Below are positions 32,950 to 45,049 of a stretch of DNA of 64,000 nucleotides, one piece after another. Below the pieces are notes generated by a model. It was not told where the DNA came from and did not search any database. It worked only from the letters and a program-made list of their open reading frames with translations. Numbering within the stretch: position 1 is the stretch's first letter; the number at the start of each line of letters is the position of its first letter. Where the stretch lies: NCBI RefSeq assembly GCF_963169125.1, contig NC_084793.1:97731071-97795070 (forward strand), given 5' to 3'. The translations under genes and the position numbers were made by a program. The stretch comes from Humulus lupulus (lineage: Eukaryota > Streptophyta > Magnoliopsida > Rosales > Cannabaceae).

Positions 32950-34529
32950 AAGCAAATGAGGCATTTCCCTTAACCCCATGCTTCTTACATGACCCTGAAA
33001 ATATTTAATAGATAAAGTCTTTGTGAACGGATCTGCAAGATTATCTTCAGAGGAAATATTCAAGACAGCAACATCTCCTCGGTTGACTATCTCTCGGATC
33101 AAGTGATATTTCCTCTCGATGTGCTTTCCACTCTTGTGACTTCTGGGTTCCTTTGAATTAGCTACTGCCCCACTGTTATCATAGTACAAAACAAGTGGTT
33201 GATCCATGCCGGGAATAACTTCCAAATCAATATAGAACTTCTTGAGCCACACCGCCTCTTTAGCTGCTTCACAAGCTGTTATGTATTCGACTTCCATGGT
33301 GGAGTCTACAATACTGGATTGTTTAATACTTCTCCAAACTACAACACCTCCTCCAGGTGTGAAAACTGATCCAGATGTCGACTTTCGACTATCTTTATCT
33401 GATTGAAAAATCAGAATCAATATATCCAATGGGGTTCAGGTCTCCACCTGAATACACAAGCATGTAATCTATAGTATGTCTAAGATACATGATAATATTA
33501 TATACTGTTGTCTAATGACTCAATCCAGGATTGGATTGATAACGACAGACTATCCCTACTGCATAACATTGCATACATTAGACTGCCTACTGTAGAGGCA
33601 TAGGGATACTTTCTCACGTCCTCCTCTTCCTGAGGTGTTTGTGGAAATTTTTCTTTAGACAATTTAACTCCTGACCAGGTAGGCATAGTGCTCTTCTGGG
33701 AGTTTTGCATGCCAAAGCATTCTAGCACTTTATCAATATAAGTGGCTTAAGACAGTTCCAAAATTTTGTTCTTTCGATCTCTATAGATATGAATTCCCAA
33801 AACATATTTGGCTTTTCCCAAATCTTTCATTTGGAAATGCTTAACTAACCATTTCTTTACTTTTGATAATGTTCCTATGTCATTCCCAATGAGTAGAATA
33901 TCATCAACGTAAAGATCAAGGAATACCACAATCTTATCTTTGATTTGTTTGTAAACACAAGGTTCATCAACATTTTGTTCAAAACCAAACGTTTTTTATT
34001 GTTTCATCAAATCTTAGATTCCAAGATCTTGAAGCTTGCTTAAGTCCATAAATAGACTTAAGAAGCTTGCAAACTTTTTGCTTTGACCTTTAACATCGAA
34101 CCCTTCCGGTTGAGACATGTAAATGGTTTCATCAAGAAAGCTATTCAGAAAAATTGTTTTAACGTCCATTTTCCAAATCTCATAATCCATGCATGCAGCT
34201 ACAGATAAGAGTATGCGGATAGATTTGAGCATGGCCACAGGTGAAAAAGTTTCTTCATAATCAACTCCTTCTTTCTGTGTGTAGCCCTTTGCTACCAACC
34301 TTGCTTTGAAAGTCTCTACTTTCCTATCTTCTCCTTTCTTTTTCTTTAATATCCATTTGCAATCAATAGGTTTAACATTCTTAGGTGGATCTTCAAGAGT
34401 CCAGACAGAATTGGAATACATCGATTCCATTTTAAGGTACATGGCGTTTAGCCATTTTTCTTTGTCAGAATCTTCCATTGCATCTCTATAAGTCAATGGA
34501 TCATCTTTGTTTGTGTCAGACACAAGCAT
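32947..34529 (-). pseudogene. C1 RT and RNase H
   Basis: RT begins in the frame 34529-34014 with [52 protein letters not shown] and [21 protein letters not shown] frame break and stop follow. The catalytic YVDD is at 33929-33747 in LDLYVDDILLIGNDI. RNase H is seen at 33429-32947, with DSTMEVEYITACEAAKEAVW, PLVLYYDNSGAVANSKEP and RSHKSGKHIERKYHLIREIV. These are standard copia motifs. At least three breaks (near 34014, 33740 and 33490) rule out function. Confidence 0.92.
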
Positions 34530-34652
34530 TTAAACTGCATGTTCATAGCGTACTGGTTATTTACCAACCCTCCCACTACGACGAAGCTCTCTATTGTTCT
34601 AAGTAGAACTGGCGACATCCTCTGGCCATTTTTCTCTTGCCATTGCTGGTGA

Positions 34653-35600
34653 TTAGTCTTGTTTATTTGAGACCATTTCCTCAAGTATGACTTTACTTTG
34701 AGGTTTATGGTTTTTTATATAGTCATGCTCAAGAAATGTTGCATTTGTAGATACAAATGTTTTGTTATCTTTAGGACTATAAAATATACCACCTTTTGTT
34801 TCATTGGAATATCCTACAAGCATGCACACTTCAGTACGTGATTCCAACTTCCAAGTCTTTCCTTTGAGCACGTGTGCAGGACAACCCCATATACGGAAAT
34901 GGCGTAAACTAGGTTTAGTACCATTCCATAATTCCAATGGTGTTTTCTGAATAGACTTAGATGGAACAACATTGACTATGTATAGAGCACATTTTATTGC
35001 ATAACCCCATGATGTCAAAACATCGATCTAATCATCGATCTAACCATATCCAATAAGGTTCTGTTCCGCCATTCTAAAACACCATTTTGTTGTGGCATTC
35101 TAGGTGCAGTGAGTTGGGATTGAATTCCATGATCACGCAAATGGTCCTCAAATTCATAATCTAAGTACTCTCCACCTCGATCTGATCGAAGTACTTTTAG
35201 TGATTTACCTAATTGCTTTTTAGCTTCTGCTCGGAATTCCCTAAACTTATCATAGGTTTCAGATTTCCTTTGCATTAAGTATATGTAACCATATCTTGAA
35301 TAATCATCAATGAAAGTGAAAAAAATATTCATAACCTCCTAGCATGGACATTTAGTGGACCACAAACGTTCGTATGTACAAGTTGAAGTGGTTCTGTGGC
35401 TCTTGAACTTTTAGTAGAGAAAGGTCTCTTGGTCATTTTTCCTTCTAGGCAGGATTCACAAACTGGGAGAGAACCAATAGATAGTTCTCTTAAAGGACCA
35501 TCATTTGTTAGTCTGTTAATTATGTCTAGACCAATATGTCCCTATCTCAAATACCACAAATATGTTTCACTATCAGAATCTGTCTTTTATCTTTTAATAG
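34653..35600 (-). pseudogene. C1 integrase
   Basis: Reading downward, about 35560-35430 contains a stop-interrupted zinc-binding region ending in SLPVCESCLEGKMTKRPFS. The core (35332-35015) has FIDDYSRYGYIYLM, LKVLRSDRGGEYLDYEFE and PQQNGVLEWRNRTLLDM, so all three catalytic acidic residues are present. The C-terminal part (35018-34653) continues with YAIKCALYIVNVVPSK and RHFRIWGCPAHVLKG, typical of copia integrases. Stops near 35590 and 35330 and a frame change near 35016 interrupt it. Confidence 0.9.
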
Positions 35601-35953
35601 ATCTAGGGTTTGCAGTTTTAAATAGTTCAGAATTATAAACATGCTCGACATTGGACTCTAACTTGTAAAGTCCACCTTCAGACTTTGCAAAACAAATGTC
35701 AAAACCATATTTTGAAATAACAATGGAATTATTATTAAAAAAAATATATTAAAAACTTGTTCATACAATTTTGATAAGGAAATCAATTTTTTTTAGTAAA
35801 TCCAAGAATAAAATAAACATTGTCCAACACAATAAATTTATTATTATAAAAAACTAGGCAAGCTTTTCCAACTTCAGCTGCCGAGATCTCCTGTCCACTT
35901 CCAACTCTCATGGTCACCTCTCCATGAGCTAGCTTCCTCGAAGTACTAAGAAT
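35601..35953 (-). pseudogene. C1 protease C-terminus and pre-integrase region
   Basis: No long frame is open, but minus-strand translation gives HGEVTMRVGSGQEI, NNKFIVLDNVYFILGF and EGGLYKLESNVEHV. These are the stretches found between the protease site and integrase in copia elements. Several stops and an A-rich stretch interrupt it. Confidence 0.65.
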
Positions 35954-36864
35954 CTACGAAGAAAAACAAACATGATTAGTGGCTCTGGAATCAACTATCC
36001 AAGATGAAAAATCACCTTCCACTAAACAAGATTCTAAAACATGAAAATCAAATTTACCCTTCTTTTTGTCTTTCAGTTCATCCAGGTACTTAAGACAATT
36101 CATTTTCCAATGACCGTCAACTCCCAAATGAAAGCATGCTCCTTTCGGTGCCTTATTTTTAGAGTTCTTTGCAGAATTATTCTTCTTGGAAGACTTGTTG
36201 GTCTTCTCTGGTTGTTTGTCCTTTCCTTGGCCACCCTTCATTTTATTTGAATTATCGTTTGAAGAGGAAGGCTTGGATTCATAAACATTTGCCTCCTCAA
36301 CTTTAGTGGAACTTTTGTTTAGAGATTCAAAAGCTTGCAACTCATTCAGCAGTTGGGTCATGTTGTACTCCAACTTGTTCATAACATAGTTGGTAGTGAA
36401 TGCCGCAAAAGCTGGTGTGATATATTCAAGTATCACACTTACTTGAGTTCTCTCATCAGTGGTCGCACCATAGATTTCTACATCATGCAATTTATTGATC
36501 ATGTTTAGGACATGTTGTCTGACAAAAAGATTTTTCTTCATTTTATATTCATGAAGCTTCTAGCAGCATCATGTCTGCACTTATCATATTGTTGGCCAAA
36601 CATGCCTTGTAGAGATTTCCAAATATCATAGGCTGTTTCAACACTTTCAAACTTCTTTCTGAGCACATCACTCTTACTAGCAAGCATATAACATTTGGCC
36701 TTATTGTTAGATAAGATCCAATTGTCATAATTCTCTCTAGCAGTTTTGGCAACAGTGAGAGCAGAAACTTCAGGGCATTTCTCATTGAGGACAAACATGT
36801 GGTTTTCACATATCAAAACAATGTTCATGTTTAATTTCCATTTCATGTAGTTATCACCAGTCAA
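35954..36864 (-). pseudogene. C1 Gag and protease active-site region
   Basis: Two frames adjoin: 36864-36538 with MTGDNYMKWKLNMNIVLICE and AYDIWKSLQGMFGQQYDKCR, and 36541-35954 with FVRQHVLNMINKLHDVEI, MNKLEYNMTQLLNELQAFES and a Lys-rich tail. The knuckle reads CFHLGVDGHWKMNC, with Leu where the second Cys is expected. The protease site is WIVDSRATNHVC, in which the DSG glycine is changed to Arg, so the protease would be inactive. The frame change near 36540 may be a single indel. Confidence 0.9.
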
Positions 36865-38534
36865 TTTTTCATTAGCAAGTAAAGAAGTTACAGGGTTTGG
36901 ATTGGATATATTGTTGAAAATTAAATAAATAAAATAGAATGAATTATTTCATATAATAAATATCATTTTATATTTGGAATAGTAAATATGATGCATGAAT
37001 GCAACACGTAAAATAACACACACAAAATAGTTACTAGTCCACGATAGATTAATTTGAAAATTAATGGACCGCCTTAGGGTAGGTCAGACTAATCACAAAT
37101 TAATCTTGAGATAAGATCTCAAATCCATAAGTGAAAACTTAAATGCTCTTTTTTCTCTTTTGATGTATGAATTATTGTCAGTTTGGTCAAGATGCACTAG
37201 TCGTGCTCGAAAGCTTAGATACATCTTTAGAGTGTAACCCATTATATTTTGATCAATGACTTAACTCAAGAGTGTGCCTTAGGGTTAGTCAAACTTGAAA
37301 TACATCACTAATCTTATTCTCTTATGAGAAGTCAACCTTGAGATAAAATAAACATATTCAGAAGTCTTTCCTTAGGGAGGTCACAAACGGAGGCAACACG
37401 AGGCCCTTCCTATGCCTCTCGCTGTTCAACCAATAATGGCGACCATGAGACTTATTGTCATAATTCCCTCTCCTGCTCACTATTTTTAAAATTTTGTTTT
37501 TCTCAAAATCAATATTTTTCAATTTGGTTGTAAAACTAATTAAATTAATTTTACCAAATGATATTCTAATAAATACTAATCCAATCATGCAAAATAAATA
37601 ATCTTGCCCTAGATTTTGTTTTGCCATTTTAAATAGAATACCATTTTTATTTAATAAAACAATTTTATTAAATAAGAAAATAAACAACTTTAAATTCATT
37701 TTACCATCTTAACTAATTCAGACTAAATTAATTATATGAGTTATCAAATAAAAATATATAATCAATCCTAAGCATGTTTCTAAAAAAATGCATGCTTAAT
37801 ATGTACTATGTGGGTAATATGTAAGTCATGTTATTATGCATGATAAAATATTAAACAATTCAATCATGTTCAAGCAAATAAATAAATGCGGGTTGGGTGC
37901 TTTGGGTATTTCTAGAAAATTACAACACTTGCAAAAAATACACAAAAATAATTAAACTCAACTTAGGTCTAATAAAGAGCAACTCATTTGATCATGGACC
38001 TTCTCTTTTAGTCGTTGGGCCATTGCCATTTTAGTTATCCATTATGAATTAAATAACCTTTTAATTATTTTAAACAAATTTAAAATGATCAAACTTTGGG
38101 TTTTAATACCCAACAAGTTATTGAGGCCTAATTGGAATTTGGACTCACCAAAATTAACTAAAATATTATAATTAAAACACTTTTAATTATATTTGGCTCA
38201 AACATGCCCGAATGGATAATTACACATCCATTAGGGTTTGCATGGCACAAACCCTAATGGGTGTGTCAATGGTGGGCGGCGCCTGGAAGGGGTGCGGTGC
38301 CTGGCAGGGGCCACGAGGTGCAGGTGTGCAGGGGCGCTGGGTGCACTGGAGGCTCGGCGTGGGCGCGAGTGTGCATGGCTCACACGCAGGCTGCAGGGGC
38401 AACGACTCGGGGTGAAAACCAACCCTTAAGAACATAAGCAATTCATGCATAAACATCCATCCATTCATATATTACACATAATATCAAAATGCATATGATA
38501 CCCACACAATAATTAACATATGCATGGATTAAAG
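36865..38534 (-). other. C1 leader between primer site and Gag
   Basis: This is about 1.7 kb of AT-rich untranslated sequence with no credible gene. It contains a contrasting GC-rich block at roughly 38255-38415 that is open in several frames on both strands, which is a composition effect. Confidence 0.6.
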
Positions 38535-38551
38535 ATGGCTCTGCTACCAAT
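38535..38551 (-). other. C1 primer binding site
   Basis: On the minus strand attggtagcagagccat follows the 5' LTR; it differs from the initiator-methionine complement (TGGTATCAGAGCC) by one base in the core. Confidence 0.85.
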
Positions 38552-40540
38552 TGTTAGGAACAGTTCCTAATGCGCAGCGAAAATTGCGGTAATGGTAGTA
38601 TTGTATACAACAATTTTTTTTTCATATAAAAAACTTTACACGAGGATCCTTTAATATGCAATATGTTAATCATTATATAATATGTATATGGAAAAATAAT
38701 ACGAAATGATTTACCTCTTGTCGCCTATAAAAAATCCTTGAATCTTTTCGTATATATTTTGATCTTCCTATCCTCGCTAGAGTATTCACACCTAGATATT
38801 CCAAGACATTCTCTACACCTCAAGATGTGGTGGGCACATAGAGAACAAGAATCAATTTTTGTGAATCAAAAGTATTCTTAACACATGAGACTCTTGATTA
38901 TGGGCTAGAGAGAAAATGGTTTTTCTTTTGTGAAAAAGATGATAGTTTTTCTTCTCTGTAAAACTTGTTAAGACTTGTTATTTCTATTTCCTATCATATA
39001 GAATATATAGACATTATTATCATAATAATAATAGTAAATAAACATTATAATCTTTGATAATAATAATAATAATAATGATAAAAGACAAAGTTTTACATTC
39101 CATTTTAAAACATCTTTTAAAATGTTTTATTAATTAAAAATAAAATAAAAAACCAATAACAAATCACATCAGTAGTGCTACATGCATAAAGCAGTCTAAG
39201 CCCTATGCATGTGGCACTATCCCAGAAAATGGGATTTGGTTTTTCATGGATTTTTTTATTTTAATTAATTAATAATTAGAAATTCAAATAATGTATCATC
39301 TTTTCAAGGAAAATATAACAACTTAAATTTCAAAATTCAAAATTTGAATTTCTATTATCATCTTATTATTAATTAAATAAATCTAATAATCAAAACCAAT
39401 TTTGACTATCCATATTTATCTATTCACACTTAAATAAAATAATTGATTAAAATCAATTTCTTCTATTTCTACACAATTTCGAAAATTGCAAAAATGCAAT
39501 AATAAATTGTGCAACTTCAATTATCACATAATTACACATTTATCCCGAAGAATAAATATTCTCTCAAATAGCCCATTCATAGTTTGACACTTGTATCAAA
39601 TTTTACCTTGATTAGTGTTGATACAGCTATCCTGTGGACCTATGGACCAATAATTCCAAGCTCCAATAAATAAAAGATTATTAACCAAAACTCTTTGATT
39701 CAATAATCATATTTATTCATTCCACTATAAATATGAGACTGAACTCTTGAGAATTAAAGACATATATATACTAAGTACTTTATTGTAACCGTAAAGTATC
39801 AATTGATCTAATCATTACATACAAATTAATTCTCTATCGATGATTCATAATTAAGTGGGAATAAAATTACTGTTTTACCCTTTTAATTACATCTTGATTC
39901 CTAGTGTACCATTGACTTTACTAGTGAAGGTTAATTCATAATCTGATTATGAATTTAACGTCAACAACATTTTCAGTTCCAAAAGCCAACCCAATAGGGA
40001 ATCGTCATTCAATATATAAGAAGGTATAGATTCCATATCTGTTAAGCTATGTCCTCAGCCATGAACATCATTGAGTCCCCAAAACAATAGTTCTTAGCAT
40101 GATCATTCTGACAAATCATAACGCATGAATCAAAGGATCAAATGACATATATAGGAGTTCATAGTAACTTCAGGATTAAGATCAGTTTGTATATGATCAT
40201 TAGTTGATGTGTTTTATAATACATCAAAACAGTATTTAAACAATTATTATTAAATCACATCTGCTCCAGTTCTACATACTCTCAGCATGCAAAGTACCTC
40301 CACTAAAGTGTCCGACTACACTAGTAACTCAGATCTAGGTCACATGTATTCATAATACTAGTGCACAGTACTAGCAGTAATTAATCTAAAGATTCCATAA
40401 CTTTATTTTACTGCAAACTATTTAAGTTCATGATCTTAATCTCGATCCTCTCATACCAATATGAGATTGAAACCACGTAGATGAATGTGGGAATTTTATG
40501 ATATTTACTTAATATTATTAACAATAATATAGTACATAAG

Positions 40541-41727
40541 TGTTATCCCCAAAAATTGGAGTTCGATGACGTGGCAATAGAAGTGACAAATGGCAAGGAA
40601 TGGCTGGGAAATCTGGCTTAGGAGTGACCCGGTAGACCAGCGAAGATTTTTGACTGACCAGTTAAGTGTCATGACCTTGGCCGACCAGACATGTGCTTGT
40701 CCGCCCAATCAGGTGCTTGTCCGCCCAGTCAGGTGCTTGTCCGCCCAGCCAGGTGCTTGTCCGCCCAGTCAGGTGCTTGTCCGACCAGTCAGGTGCTTGT
40801 CCGCCCAGTCAGGTGCTTGTCCGACCAGTCAGGTGCTTGTCCGCCCAGTCAGGTGCTTGTCTGCCCAGTCAGGTGCTTGTCCACCCAGTCAGGTGCTTGT
40901 CCGACCAGTCAGGTGCTTGTCCTCCCAGTCAGGTGCTTGTCCGCCCAGTCAGGTGCTTGTCTGACCAGTCAGGTGCTTGTCTAACCAGTCAGGTGCTTCT
41001 CTGCCCAGTCAGGTGCTTGTCCGCCCAGTCAGGTGCTTGTCCGACTAGTCATGTCCTTGGCAACCCAGACATGTGCTTGTCCGCCCAATCAGGTGCTTGT
41101 CCGACCAGTGAAGGTTTGGCCGACCAGTGAGGAATTTTGGTCCTTCAGTTCTCCTCCTGAGTGTGATGTGGGGCGACTAGACAGAGCAGGGCTACGCAAA
41201 AGATCCCAGTAACGGCATCAACAAGAATCGGTCATACCTGCGCGGGAATCTCTCAGATATCCCGGAATAATAGCCATATTGTTGTAATATTAAATTTATT
41301 TATATTTTATTAATTAAAGTCTGATGGAAGAACCAAAGATCCGGTAAAAGGGAGATATTTATGTACGATCCATGAGCCTATAAATAAAGGGCTCATGGAA
41401 TCATTTGGGGGGATCTGATCTTTTAGACTGAGAAAAACTCTCTATTTTGGAGACTTTGGGACTGTTAGTTGGGGGATTCTTGGGGCATTATCTAAGAGAG
41501 TTTAGAGAGAGAAACTATGTATTTTTCTACTTACACTTAAGAAACTCAGTTGGCTCAAGTTCATCTGATCTTAAGTGTAGGATATATATCACAACTCCAA
41601 GTGGATTAGGCTATTACCAACACATTGGGGCTGAACCACTATAAAAATTGTCTGTGGCATATATTTCTCTTGAAGGTTTTTTGTCGTTTTGATGTCTACA
41701 CGTCGTTGGCCAAAAACGCGGTCAACA
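40541..41727 (+). mobile_element. Solo Tat-like LTR with minisatellite
   Basis: This 1187-bp segment starts tgttatcccc and ends cgcggtcaaca. It is flanked by ataag on both sides (40536-40540 and 41728-41732), and the interrupted C1 LTR reads across it cleanly. The ending resembles those of element A (accgcgtcaaca) and D (accgtcaaca in the minus sense), pointing to a Tat-type LTR in + orientation. A TATA box, tataaata, is at 41379-41386, about 340 bp before the end. No internal element sequence remains. Confidence 0.9.
40681..41120 (+). repeat. 20-bp minisatellite inside the solo LTR
   Basis: There are 21 consecutive 20-bp units from 40681 to 41100, consensus ccgcccagtcaggtgcttgt, followed by degenerate ones to 41120 and beyond. 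Older degenerate units also precede it (gaccagcgaag, gaccagttaag). The first two units (cagacatgtgcttgt then aatcaggtgcttgt) recur as the last two at 41061-41100. Because 20 is not a multiple of 3, all three + frames are open and repeat every 20 residues; these frames are not genes. Confidence 0.97.
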
Positions 41728-41819
41728 ATAAGCTACATAAATACAATAATTCAATTCATTCATTTATTTCATTAAAACAATTGTCAACTATAATTGCTTT
41801 AAGGGCACAATACCAAACA

Positions 41820-43125
41820 TTGACTACTTGGATGCTCCGACCGTCTCAGCTCATGACGAGGTGGAAGCTATACAACCCCAAGATGGGTGGATGGAGCCAA
41901 TAGTAAAATACCTCATCTCCGGGGAGTTGCCACCATATAAGAAGGCAGCTTTGAAGCTACTCTATCAGGCACCTTGGTATGTAATCATGGACAATAAGCT
42001 ATATCGATGAGGATTCCTTGCCTTTGCTCCGATGTGTTTCCAAGGAAAAGGCCAGTCTAATACTCTGAAAGGTACATGAGGGATTTTACGGGGACTGCAT
42101 TGGGGGGTAAAGTCTTTCCAAAAAAATCTTGAGGCAAGGATACTTTTGGCCCACCATGAATGGAGATGCGATGGATTATGTTAAGAAGTGCAACAAGTGC
42201 CAGCGCTTCGCTAACATCCCCCGAGCACCTCCAAATGAGCTTACGCAGATGACCAGTCCATGGCCTTTCGCCGTCTAGGGTATCGACCTTATCAGTTCCC
42301 TACCTGCAGGAAATGGAGGGGTGAAATATGCCATAGTGGCCGTTGAATACTTCACAAAGTGGGTCAAGACCGAGCTGCTCGCAATGATCACCTCTAAAAA
42401 GGCCTTGGACTTCGTCATTAAAAACATCGTTTACCGATACGAGCTCCCGAGAAAGATAGTCTCTGACAATGGGTTGTAGTTTGGTAGTGAAGTATTCATG
42501 GACTTCTATCAACGACATGGAGTTATCAAGAGCTTCTCCTCCGTGGCCCATCCACAGGTAAACAACCAAATGGAAGTAGTTAACAAGACACTCAAGTCCA
42601 CTTTGAAGAAAAGACTGGAACAAGCAAAATGAGCATGGTTTGAGGAGTTGCCTAGGGCATTGTGGAGCTATCGTACCACTTCTAGGACCTCCATTGGCCA
42701 CTCGTTGTTCTCCATGGCCTTGGGTATGAGGCTATGCTCTCAGTTGAGGCAGCAATCTCCAAGCACCGACGAGATACGTATGACCCAACCATGAACCATA
42801 CTTTACTGGGAGAATCCCTGGACCTAGTGGAGGAGCTCCGTGAAGCTTCTCAACATCGAGTAGCATTATACTAGTAGAAGGTAACCAGGTATTTCAACTG
42901 TAAAGTAAAGGATAGAAAGTTTGGGGTCGAAGATCTAGTCTTGCGAAGAGTCTTCTTAGCCACCTAAGACTCTGGTGCAGGAGTCCAGGGACCTAACTGG
43001 GAAGACCTATACCAAGTCGAGAGCGTTGTATGTCTGGGGATATACAAATCGGCCTAGCTAAGTGGGGAGTTGATTCCCCATGCCTAAAATGCCGAGCATC
43101 TTTGCCAGTATTACTAGTAGTATGA
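41820..43125 (+). pseudogene. B integrase
   Basis: The protein similarity continues from the other side of C1: INVVPID before it and YLDAPTVSAHDEVEAI after it match the element A sequence LVPIEFLDKPSIDGD. Motifs in shifting frames are KKCNKCQRFANIP, GIDLISSLPAGNGGVKYAIV with the first Asp, IVSDNGL with the second, and NNQMEVVNKTLKSTLKKRLE with the Glu. A C-terminal part, VEDLVLRRVFLA, ends near 43125. There are at least eight stops or frame changes. Several are TAG or TGA where element A has CAG or TGG. Confidence 0.85.
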
Positions 43126-44026
43126 GTAGGGAACCTTGTTAATTTCTGTAGTATCCCTTGTAACCTTCGGGCACATTCAATGGAAATCGTGTATATAAAA
43201 CATGGTAAGAAAGAAATTTATTGTCTGCTTATACTTCTTAGTTTCTTTTATTCTGTTAATGCTATGTATAAGAGCACCTGCTCGCTGGCCTGAACAAGTG
43301 AACCCAAACTAGTCTCCGATCACTTGGGGGGCATGGAGTTAGGGCAGCGTCACGACTTGCAGGGAGTGACTGAGGAAGCTAACCTTGTCACGCATAGTAA
43401 GCCTAGTGTATCCACCTCGAGTATAGATAATTCTAGGAAACTAATCGAGTCTAGCTTAGGAGACTAAGCTTGTTCCAAGTAGAATAGGGGTTAGCACCTA
43501 GAAACTAGACAACCTTAGTAGCACGAGAATAGACTTTTGTTATCTCCCGAGGACATCGAGCCCGAGGAGCTCTGACCAAGTCCCTTGATCTTGAGATGCA
43601 AAAGGGAGGCTGAGTCCAGTATACTCGGTCTAGAACACATGGGCTATGTCACCTCCCAAGGACTTTGAGCCTGATGAGCTCTGATCAAGCCCATTATGTT
43701 CTAATGAGCACCAAGTCACTGACTTAAGTGCTAAGAAAAACTAGTAGTGGGAGGTTAGACCAAGGAACTAAACTAGTCGACAAGTGTTGTACCCCTAAGG
43801 TTAAAACCCTAAACAACTTAAACATGGAGAAAACCCAGCATAAAAAATCCAGTAGTGCGAACTTAGAGATTCTGGCTACCTCCCGAGGAGCAATAACCAA
43901 ATCCTAATCTTTGAGATGTGAACGGACGCCCGAGTCGCTTGTGCTCGGGCATAGGCTGAGGTCGCCAGACTTCCAAGCCAATACTTTGCGGGACCCTAAT
44001 GCTAAAACCCCGGTCAACGCGAGTGG
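43126..44026 (+). other. B 3' noncoding region
   Basis: No gene is present. It corresponds to the region after pol in element A, including a cttggggggcatgg motif at about 43322. It holds loosely repeated segments (ctcccgaggacatcgagcccgag and variants near 43550, 43650 and 43885) that look like a decayed tandem array. It is cut at 44027 by a chromovirus LTR. Confidence 0.6.
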
Positions 44027-44914
44027 TGTAACACCCTACTTCCTTAGAGTCGTTACTATGTGAGTTAAAAATGTGCCATTAGCTCGCTAATCAAGATTTT
44101 AGGTTAAAAGTGTAGCTAAACTGAAATAAAAGTTGTTTTAAGACATTTAATATAAAAATTGTGGTCATTCATTGAAATCGTAAAGAGTTACACATTTGGG
44201 ATCCCAAAATACTGTTTAGAAAATACTTTACATCTATAAATACATTTAAGGTCGACTTAGGTGAAAAATCTACCAATACATTACGTCTTCCCAAAATAAC
44301 CCTGGCCGTGGCAGCCAGGTAGGCCGAACATGTACCCGTCGCTCCACGCTCTCCATACTCATGGTTGGTCGACCTTTCCCTTGTCGCTACCTGCACCAAA
44401 GAGCACTCGTGAGCAGAAGCCCAGCAAGAAAACTCAACACAAAACAAATAACATATGCATTTTTATCAACATCATGTAACAAAGAAGCCAACAGGCTAAA
44501 CACATAGCGGCCATGCCGTCCCAGGTGCTTTACCAAGCCCTGGGTTTGCGGTCTTCACCGAGAAGATGTCTTCAGCATCCTAGGAGGGTCTCGCCCTAAC
44601 GACCTGCTCTCCGCGTGATCAATGCCGATCCCGACCCCATGTCGTACTCGGCTTCCTGCCGTTCTCAGGCTTCGCCGTTCCCAGCCTTTGCCATTTTCGA
44701 CCTTCGTCGTTCACTCACAAATATGCATTACATAGCATAATATCAACATATATTTAAACATATACTAAACATAAACAGTAGGGATACAACCTGCAATTCA
44801 ATCAATAGGGCCATGCCCTGATCTACGGGTACAACTGTTTTCTTACCTGTGTCCCAAGCTATCTGAGCACTGCAATCCCGAGCACAGTCCTCTAACCCGA
44901 GCCTCGTGTAAAAC
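44027..44914 (-). mobile_element. Chromovirus LTR, first part, interrupted by C2
   Basis: It starts tgtaacaccctacttccttagagtcg, the inverse of the end of the solo LTR at 55471-57731, so it is the same family in minus orientation. C2 splits it with an aaaac duplication, and it continues at 53717. Confidence 0.85.
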
Positions 44915-45049
44915 TGTTGGGGTTTTATGCCCTAATTAAAACTCAAATTCTTTTTAATCTCATTTATTATTAATAAAAGCATTGAAATTATTTTTTGACT
45001 TGGTCAATCACTTTACTCACATGTTTTATTTTCATGATTATTTGTTTAA

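Larger units (their letters stand above)
30863..41819 (-). mobile_element. Copia element C1 (Angela-like)
   Basis: A minus-strand Ty1/copia element with LTRs at 30863-32932 and 38552-41819 is flanked by ttgac on both sides (30858-30862 and 41820-41824). Gene order on the minus strand is Gag, protease, integrase, RT and RNase H, the copia order. The left LTR starts with TT in place of TG, a point change. The right LTR is longer because a solo LTR is inserted in it. Coding regions carry many stops and the protease site is mutated. C1 sits inside the integrase region of B. Confidence 0.95.
38552..41819 (-). repeat. C1 5' LTR containing a solo LTR
   Basis: It runs from tgttaggaacagttcc to caataccaaaca. 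Without the insert at 40541-41727 and one copy of ataag it is about 2.08 kb, matching 30863-32932. An (aat)n microsatellite lies near 39057-39078. Confidence 0.93.

Noticed and set aside
38212..38468. Several short frames on both strands in the C1 leader
   Set aside because: They are explained by the GC-rich composition; no frame is favoured and no motif is visible.
40681..41100. Regularly spaced repeats that could suggest a CRISPR array
   Set aside because: Units are contiguous with no unique spacers, inside a plant LTR.
40590..41130. Three overlapping 97-145 residue frames rich in CLSAQSGACPPSQ
   Set aside because: They are one per phase through the 20-bp array; a period that is not a multiple of three keeps all frames open. 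No start context or homology.
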